Shown here: piece after piece, positions 6,342 to 7,985 of the stretch | Position numbering within the stretch: position 1 is the first letter of the stretch | How the letters are laid out: each line of letters starts with the position of its first letter | Position numbers and translations under genes: made by a program | Notes under the pieces: model-generated | Told to the model about the DNA's origin: nothing | What the model saw: the letters and a program-made list of their open reading frames with translations, nothing else | Database searches by the model: none | NCBI GenBank assembly: GCA_026392145.1 | Contig: JAPLCS010000271.1 | Location: 1 to 7,985, forward strand | Direction of reading: 5' to 3' | From: Fimbriimonadales bacterium | GTDB taxonomy: Bacteria > Armatimonadota > Fimbriimonadia > Fimbriimonadales > Fimbriimonadaceae | Length of the DNA stretch: 7,985 nucleotides

Positions 6342-7985
6342 ATCCGATTTTTGCATCAACTTCTACAGGCACTTTGAGTGGGAGAGAGGTTTCCATGAAG
6401 CCTCTAATCGGTTGAACGAGTGCTCGATCGCCGGTGGGTATTTCGAAGACTAATTCGTCGTGAACATTTAGTAGCATCTTGGTGGATGTGCCTTGAATAT
6501 GTTTTCGTACTGTTAGCATGGCAAGTTTGATCATGTCTGCTGCAGTTCCTTGAATGGGTGCATTCATGGCTTGGCGTTCGGCGTACTGGCGTTCATTAAA
6601 CCGAGAGGCATGAATGTCGGGGAAGTAGCGTCTTCGACCGGTAAGAGTTGTGGTGTATCCCTTCGAACGAGCTTCCGCAACGACTTCTTGAGTAAAGCCT
6701 TTGACCGTTGGGAACCGCTCGTTATACAGATTAATAAGTTCCTTAGCTTCGGCACGACTGAATCCTCCGCCAAGTTGGTTGGCAAGCCCAAAGTCTGTCA
6801 CGCCATACAGCACTGCGTAATTCAACAATTTGGCATATCCTCGTTGCTCCTTTGTCGGTGGTCCGTCAAGATGAAACATAACTTTGGCAGTGGCGGCATG
6901 AACGTCTTCATGCTCAGCGAATGCACGTACTAAAGCAGGTTCTTCGCACATGTGAGCCAGAACCCGAAGTTCAATCTGCGAGTAGTCAAATGACGCTAAT
7001 TCAAAGCCCTCTGCGGCCACAAATGCTTTTCGAATTGATCGTCCAAGTTCAGTTCGAATAGGAATATTTTGTAGATTTGGATCATTTGAGCTGAGTCGCC
7101 CTGTCGCTGCGACGGTTTGTGAGTAGGTTGTATGAATCCTTCCGTCGGAGCCTATCTGCCCTTGAAGTGCTTCTGCATACGTGGAGCGCAACTTCGAAAG
7201 TTCTCGCCAAGTAAGTACCTCGCCTGCAATTTCGTAGGTTGGTGCCAATTGTTGGAGAATCTCTGCGCCAGTTGCGTAGCCGGTTTTAGTTTTTGTGGCT
7301 CCCGGTATTCCGAGTTTGTCAAAGAGAACCTCACCAAGCTGTTTTGGGGACCCGATGGTGAACTCTAGTCCAGCATATTCATAAATCTTCTTTGTGGACG
7401 ACTCAATAGCAACTGCCAGCTCTTTGCTGAATTCTTGAAGCTGATGCTTGTCGGTGCGGATACCAATTTCTTCCATTTCAGCTAAGATTGGAGTTAATGG
7501 TTGTTCGATAGAATCGAGTACCGATTCTTGTCCTTCTTTTCCGAGTCTTTCACGCATAGGCGACTCAAGTCGAAGAAGGGCAGCGGCACCTTCATCAGGA
7601 GCTGTAATAGCTCCGTAGTCGGTATAGCCTTGGACCAAATCTGAGAGGGTGTAGCTTGACCGTCCTGATTGGAGCACATACCCTGCCACCAAAGAATCAA
7701 ATCGAATTGATTGGTCAAAGACCTTTGCTGTTTTGTAAATGGGCTTGGAATCATGCAAGACAGCTTGACTTGGAAAGGTTTGGAATAGTCTTATCGCTTC
7801 TGCTTTCGATGCAACAAGTACTTCATGACCTACTCCAATATATGCAATTTCTGGAGCGTCATCGAATAGATCATTGGCTTGTGTCTTTTCAAAAACTACT
7901 GAGTAGGGCTGACTGTTGACTGAACTTTTGAGCATAAGAAACGAGCTAACGTCCCGTTTAGTAAATTCGATTTTTTCAACTTTAA
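6313..7985 (-). CDS. polA: DNA polymerase I, C-terminal part (5' end off the right edge)
   Basis: The frame is open to the right edge and gives 556 residues before a TAG at 6313-6315. The Met at 7933-7935 is internal, since 16 in-frame codons lie upstream and the family is about 900 residues. Numbering from that Met: residues 10-110 are a degenerate 3'-5' exonuclease fold whose DTE motif is replaced by EKT, so proofreading is probably lost. The polymerase domain follows: ATGRLSSNDPNLQNIPIR (277-294), motif A FDYSQIELR with Asp317, O-helix RGYAKLLNYAVLYG with Arg365, Lys369, Tyr373 and Tyr377, QAMNAPIQGTAADM (455-468), and motif C NVHDELVFE with Asp493 and Glu494. It fills gaps in repair and removes RNA primers during replication; the 5' nuclease domain would lie off the window. 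The last 29 bases overlap the 3' end of the convergent WD40-caspase gene. Confidence 0.97.
   Translation of the reverse strand, partial: KVEKIEFTKRDVSSFLMLKSSVNSQPYSVVFEKTQANDLFDDAPEIAYIGVGHEVLVASKAEAIRLFQTFPSQAVLHDSKPIYKTAKVFDQSIRFDSLVAGYVLQSGRSSYTLSDLVQGYTDYGAITAPDEGAAALLRLESPMRERLGKEGQESVLDSIEQPLTPILAEMEEIGIRTDKHQLQEFSKELAVAIESSTKKIYEYAGLEFTIGSPKQLGEVLFDKLGIPGATKTKTGYATGAEILQQLAPTYEIAGEVLTWRELSKLRSTYAEALQGQIGSDGRIHTTYSQTVAATGRLSSNDPNLQNIPIRTELGRSIRKAFVAAEGFELASFDYSQIELRVLAHMCEEPALVRAFAEHEDVHAATAKVMFHLDGPPTKEQRGYAKLLNYAVLYGVTDFGLANQLGGGFSRAEAKELINLYNERFPTVKGFTQEVVAEARSKGYTTTLTGRRRYFPDIHASRFNERQYAERQAMNAPIQGTAADMIKLAMLTVRKHIQGTSTKMLLNVHDELVFEIPTGDRALVQPIRGFMETSLPLKVPVEVDAKIGFNWNEMKAV

Noticed and set aside
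6342..6352. T5 run as an intrinsic terminator tail for the WD40-caspase gene
   Set aside because: The run is separated by eight bases from the inverted repeat, whose stem is AT-rich with an 18-base loop; this does not meet the usual pattern.
6550..6933. Plus-strand 127-residue reading frame opposite polA
   Set aside because: It is antisense to the highly conserved polymerase motifs of polA and lacks a ribosome site or recognisable domain; the same holds for other short frames opposite polA and the WD40-caspase gene.
7933..7935. ATG at this position as the true start of the polymerase gene
   Set aside because: The frame is open for 16 codons upstream to the window edge, no ribosome site precedes it, and the exonuclease fold would be cut. 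The gene continues off the right edge.

Overview
The window comes from a bacterial chromosome of moderate, slightly AT-leaning composition (by eye, not computed). It holds two exported caspase-like proteases on the plus strand, set between two minus-strand DNA repair/replication genes that run off the window edges. No rRNA, tRNA, CRISPR array, transposase or integrase was seen. The phylum cannot be fixed. The left-edge nuclease resembles the actinobacterial-type 'PD-(D/E)XK nuclease family' proteins (AddB-like, inactive helicase fold). The DNA polymerase I lacks proofreading residues and has Tyr in its O-helix, which suits Actinomycetota but also other deep lineages such as Armatimonadota. I hold this placement loosely.

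Layout. Positions 1-1097 (minus) carry the N-terminal 365 residues of an AddB-like protein whose C-terminus lies off the left edge. Positions 1098-1318 are an intergenic region with a plausible minus-strand promoter, a near-palindrome over its -35 box, and a leader hairpin before the first protease. Positions 1319-2248 (plus) encode a small secreted metacaspase with an intact His/Cys dyad. After 43 bases, 2292-6341 (plus) encodes a 1349-residue secreted protein: signal peptide, long WD40-type propeller region, conserved linker, Ig-like domain, peptidase C14 domain with intact His/Cys dyad, and an uncharacterised C-terminal domain. Positions 6313-7985 (minus) encode the C-terminal 556 residues of DNA polymerase I. 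Its stop lies inside the 3' end of the WD40-caspase gene, giving a 29-base convergent overlap.

How the genes may work together. The two proteases are same-strand, closely spaced and both exported, so they probably form one unit acting outside the cytoplasm. The large protein looks like a sensor/scaffold fused to a protease. The small one looks like a stand-alone protease with a Lys/Arg-rich loop after its catalytic Cys, where metacaspases are often processed. An initiator/executioner pair is a reasonable but untested inference. The flanking repair genes share an orientation with each other, and the protease pair sits between them in reverse, as an inserted accessory cassette would.
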